DNA from: Planctomycetaceae bacterium
GTDB taxonomy: Bacteria > Planctomycetota > Planctomycetia > Planctomycetales > Planctomycetaceae
Direction of reading: 5' to 3'
Assembly (NCBI GenBank): GCA_020426425.1
Contig: JAGQQB010000172.1
Location: 1-7,702, forward strand
DNA length: 7,702 nt
Positions 5,444 to 7,702 of this stretch are shown here, one piece after another. The position numbers and the translations under genes are program-made. How positions within the stretch are numbered: the stretch's first letter is position 1; every line of letters starts with the position of its first letter. The notes below the pieces were generated by a model. That model was not told where the DNA came from. It searched no databases and saw only the letters and a program-made list of their open reading frames with translations.

Positions 5444-6856
5444 TCAGTTCCAGCGTTTCTTAAGCTGATCCAGAAATGAAGCCGCGAGGATCAGGCTGCC
5501 GAAGATGACTTTCTGTTCGTATGCCTGCACGCCAGCGATGTTTAGTCCATTCTGGATCACGGCGATGATCAGTGCGCCGATCAGCGTCCCCATGATGCGG
5601 CCTTCGCCACCGGCGAGGCTCGTACCGCCCACGACGACGGCCGCGATCACCTGCAATTCATAGGTATCACCAGCACCAGGGCGGCCCCCTTCGAATCGCG
5701 AAGCATCGATGAAGCCTCCAATGGCCGCGCTGATGCCGCACAGCACATAGACTAGAATCAACACTTTCTTGACCGGCACACCAGACAGATGTGCCGCCTG
5801 AGGATTGCCGCCCACCGCGTAGATGTACCGGCCCAGCGGCGTGCGGGTCATCATCACATGTGTCAGCACGAACAAGGCGAGCATCAGCCAGATGGGGTTC
5901 GGGATGCCGAGCAGTTTGCCGTTTCCGAGCCAGCTGAAACCCGGCGAGGTGATGGCAATTGCTTCTGGCAATGCATCGATGGCACCATCACTGCCATACG
6001 ACTGATATCGGACGGCGATGATCAGTGCCAACCCGCGAATGATCATCATCGTTGCAAGCGTCACGATGAACGCTGGGATACCGCCATAGGTCGAGAGCAG
6101 CCCATTGAGTCCACCGACCGCACCGCATGCGGCAATGGCCAACAGTACGAGCGGCAGCCAAATCCACAGCGGTGCCGCTGCTCCGCCACCGAGTCCATTG
6201 ATCGTAATCGCCATCAACACCCCAGCGAGCGCGAGCACGCTCCCCACCGAAAGATCGATGCCGCCGGTGATGATCACCAGTGTCATGCCGATGGCCAGAA
6301 TCGCGACATCGGCATTCTGATTGACGACATTGAGCAGATTGGCGCGTGTCAGGAATGAAGGCCAGTGGTAACTCTTCGGACGCAGCACAACGCAGCCTTT
6401 AAGGCACGCGATCTCATCGCCCAGCGACTGCAACCGATCAGCCTGCAACGGTCCCCAGGTGGATAACGTGTGATGTGTCAACAGGACCGGTATTGTTTCG
6501 GTTTCGACACTTAACGCCTGCAACTGATCGACAACATCGATCGGTTGATCGGCAACGATTGTCCGGACGATGGTCCCACCAGCGGCGGTGAATGCCGCGC
6601 TCACGGAATCACCAAACGCAGCGTCCTGAGGATACGACCGGATGACGATCACGCCTGTCAGTGGTCGTCCGGCCTGCTGTAGATACCGCGCCGTTCCACG
6701 TCCCAGCGCGGCACCAGCGGCGGGGGTCATGGGCTGTTGCTCGCTCCAGGTGGCGACACTGTAGTAGGCACACAACAGCAGCAGCACCAGCAGCGAGCCA
6801 TGTCGCGAGGCGAGCTGACCCAGGCGTTGTGTCCAGCGTGGAGGCGGATCGGTCAT
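5444..6856 (-). CDS. Ribose/monosaccharide-type ABC permease (RbsC family) with a large insertion after the first membrane segment
   Basis: This is an inner-membrane permease of the sugar (CUT2/RbsC) class. Family hallmarks are NLLNVVNQNADVAILAIGMTL followed by TGGIDLSVGS (197-206), then GGNPQAAHLSGV and the C-terminal GGTSLAGGEGRIMGTLIGA block. RbsC is about 320 residues; this protein has 470. The extra length is a non-membrane segment of about 125 residues (about 38-164) between membrane segment 1 (21-37) and the RbsC core, which resumes at SFLTRANLL. The insert alternates beta-like and helical stretches (TGVIVIRSY, GGTIVRTIV, TIPVLLTHH), reminiscent of one lobe of a sugar-binding protein. 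I chose ATG 6856; an in-frame TTG at 6898 (484 residues) lacks support. No ATPase or binding-protein gene lies beside it, so partners must be elsewhere. The sugar is unknown. Confidence 0.92.
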   Translation of the reverse strand: MTDPPPRWTQRLGQLASRHGSLLVLLLLCAYYSVATWSEQQPMTPAAGAALGRGTARYLQQAGRPLTGVIVIRSYPQDAAFGDSVSAAFTAAGGTIVRTIVADQPIDVVDQLQALSVETETIPVLLTHHTLSTWGPLQADRLQSLGDEIACLKGCVVLRPKSYHWPSFLTRANLLNVVNQNADVAILAIGMTLVIITGGIDLSVGSVLALAGVLMAITINGLGGGAAAPLWIWLPLVLLAIAACGAVGGLNGLLSTYGGIPAFIVTLATMMIIRGLALIIAVRYQSYGSDGAIDALPEAIAITSPGFSWLGNGKLLGIPNPIWLMLALFVLTHVMMTRTPLGRYIYAVGGNPQAAHLSGVPVKKVLILVYVLCGISAAIGGFIDASRFEGGRPGAGDTYELQVIAAVVVGGTSLAGGEGRIMGTLIGALIIAVIQNGLNIAGVQAYEQKVIFGSLILAASFLDQLKKRWN

Positions 6857-7040
6857 GCCGGGAGCAGTGTCTCCAGTATTGTCAGCGGCCCAATGCAATG
6901 GATGGGTCGATGCATCAGAGTTTCACTCTAAAGCTTCTGCGCGCCATGCACGCATGTTTTTCTGGTTTGTGCAGTGTGTCGTGCGCTACTGGTGGGCACG
7001 TGCGAACGCTGGCCTCGTGCGGTTGATCCATGCGAATTCC

Positions 7041-7071
7041 CCTGACTCCTGAATCCTGGCTCCTAATTCCT
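7041..7071. repeat. Heptamer array, CCTGACT type (four units plus partial)
   Basis: The plus strand reads CCTGACT, CCTGAAT, CCTGGCT and CCTAATT, then a partial CCT: four consecutive 7-bp units sharing CCT at the same phase. The segment 7038-7049 matches the reverse complement of 3894-3905 over 12 bp, which links this array to those flanking trmL more than 3 kb away. Confidence 0.85.
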
Positions 7072-7120
7072 CGCGGCCGTTCGATGGACGTTCCTGTTTG
7101 GTGGCGACCACACGGCCGCG
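7072..7120 (-). terminator. Possible 3' stem-loop after fhcC (GC-rich inverted repeat)
   Basis: CGCGGCCGT (7072-7080) and ACGGCCGCG (7112-7120) are perfect 9-bp inverted copies separated by 31 bp. A minor TGGT/ACCA hairpin lies inside. The outer arm begins directly after the fhcC stop codon, a fitting position for an RNA 3'-end structure. No T-tract follows on the minus strand, so it is not a canonical intrinsic terminator and may only stabilise the transcript end. Confidence 0.35.
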
Positions 7121-7702
7121 CTAGGCAACGCGCGTCAGGATCTCGCCCTTACCGAGTTCCAGTAGATCGCCGCAATAGCGGTGATAGTTGGCCGAGAATG
7201 CTTCGTCTGGAACTGGAAAACCGAGTCCGCGGAGATGTTTCAGATACAGGTTGAGAAACCCCGGTCGGCAGAGGCCGCTGGACCGGAACGTCGGCAACAG
7301 TTCAACCGGCTGAGCGGTTGAGAACAAACCAATGGTTCCGCGCTTCATCCCGGCCCCATGGCGAATGCCAACTTCGCCAAACACAAAGATCGATCCAGCA
7401 ATCATGCCGACCCCAATCACGTCGCCAGCATTACCCGCGACGGCAATCAGACCGCGACGCATGGTGTGACCAATTTCGTTCCCGGCATTGCCATCGATCA
7501 GGATTTCGCCGCCGGTCATCCCTTTTCGACCGCCGCGATAGACGGCCCCGACGAGATGTCCGGCATTGCCGCGCACTCGAATGCGACCCCCTTTCATCTC
7601 AGCACCGAGCCAGTCCGCTGCGTTCCCGTCGCAGAGGATTTCACCCCCGCGCATCTCAGCGCCGAGATGCATTCCGGCGTTCCCTTCTACGCGGATCGTG
7701 CC
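7121..7702 (-). CDS. fhcC: Formylmethanofuran dehydrogenase / formyltransferase-hydrolase complex subunit C (partial, N-terminus beyond right edge)
   Basis: This is a subunit of the Fhc complex, which in methylotrophs and planctomycetes takes formyl groups from H4MPT through a methanofuran-like carrier to formate. Subunit C is the beta-helical structural partner. The 193 visible residues read open to the right edge, so ATG 7672 is internal and not the start. Repeated elements of about 19-20 residues carry GNAG...GAEMRGGEI-type motifs (G7NAG, G26NAA, G45NAG, G71NAG, G90NAG), the GXGXG fold shared with the glutamate synthase C-terminal domain. The tail after about residue 131 (ELLPTF, FLNLYLKHLRGLGFPVPDEAF, RYCGDLLELGKGEIL) is the FhcC-type end, which argues against glutamate synthase. 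A GC-rich inverted repeat follows the TAG, fitting an operon end. The other Fhc subunits would lie beyond the right edge. Confidence 0.9.
   Translation of the reverse strand, partial: GTIRVEGNAGMHLGAEMRGGEILCDGNAADWLGAEMKGGRIRVRGNAGHLVGAVYRGGRKGMTGGEILIDGNAGNEIGHTMRRGLIAVAGNAGDVIGVGMIAGSIFVFGEVGIRHGAGMKRGTIGLFSTAQPVELLPTFRSSGLCRPGFLNLYLKHLRGLGFPVPDEAFSANYHRYCGDLLELGKGEILTRVA

Larger units (their letters stand above)
6857..7120. other. Spacer between fhcC and the RbsC-type permease gene
   Basis: This stretch of about 260 bp holds no gene I can support. Its right part contains a heptamer array (7041-7071) and a GC-rich inverted repeat (7072-7120). Its left part holds a short inverted repeat AGAGT-TTC-ACTCT (6917-6929), about 60 bp before the permease ATG. 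I see no convincing -35/-10 pair, riboswitch or tRNA. A promoter for the permease gene is expected here on context alone. Confidence 0.5.

Noticed and set aside
6857..6898. N-terminal extension of the RbsC-type permease from TTG 6898
   Set aside because: The start is a TTG with no Shine-Dalgarno site and the extra 14 residues show no family similarity; ATG 6856 is a better start, though the extension cannot be excluded.
6917..6929. AGAGT-TTC-ACTCT inverted repeat as an operator for the permease gene
   Set aside because: Only 5-bp arms and no second copy; such short palindromes are expected by chance.
6945..6961. CATGC/GCATG hairpin followed by five T on the plus strand, terminator-like
   Set aside because: Stem of 5 bp with a 2-nt loop is not stable, and there is no plus-strand gene upstream for it to terminate.
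7121..7702. Glutamate synthase large-subunit C-terminal domain
   Set aside because: The GXGXG repeats are shared, but the C-terminal tail (FLNLYLKHLRGLGFPVPDEAF, LELGKGEIL) fits FhcC, and no glutamate synthase sequence precedes it in the visible part.

Overview
The window looks like chromosomal DNA from a planctomycete, with moderately high GC (roughly 58-60% by eye). Three points suggest this, as inference. It holds the C-terminal part of a formylmethanofuran dehydrogenase/formyltransferase subunit C (FhcC), an enzyme of H4MPT-linked C1 metabolism. It holds an anaerobic sulfatase-maturase-type radical SAM protein with a C-terminal SEC-C motif. Its genes mostly lack clear Shine-Dalgarno sites. 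Every gene I can support lies on the minus strand, so transcription runs right to left.

In transcription order (right to left) the layout is: the 3' part of fhcC (7702-7121); a spacer of about 260 bp; a ribose-type ABC permease with an extra domain inserted after its first membrane segment (6856-5444); a short repeat-rich spacer; the radical SAM/SPASM maturase (5357-3969); a spacer; trmL, a tRNA wobble 2'-O-methyltransferase (3848-3363); a spacer; and a compact three-gene ABC importer operon of the Fe(III)/thiamine type. The importer genes are a solute-binding protein (3239-2229), a fused two-domain permease (2259-754) and an ATPase (757 to the left edge). The importer genes overlap one another, so they are very likely co-transcribed and translationally coupled. 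The other genes appear to be single units or operon ends with no obvious shared pathway.

The most unusual signal is between the genes. Every spacer that separates transcription units contains short, degenerate tandem arrays with a 7-bp period. The unit differs between arrays (TCCCTGA, TCCGAAA, AGCGTTG, TAGTCCC, CTGGACT, CCTGACT types), but the period is the same. The arrays run right up to start and stop codons and in places into them. One creates a false N-terminal extension of the maturase, another spans the maturase stop codon, and another supplies the last residues and stop of TrmL. trmL is also bracketed by a perfect 15-bp inverted repeat made of two of these arrays. The two overlapping junctions inside the ABC operon carry no arrays.

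Further oddities are an ABC ATPase that lacks the Q-loop glutamine and has a divergent signature motif, a binding protein without the iron-ligand tyrosine pair of FbpA, and the domain insertion in the ribose-type permease. I saw no RNA genes, CRISPR array, insertion sequence or replication origin.
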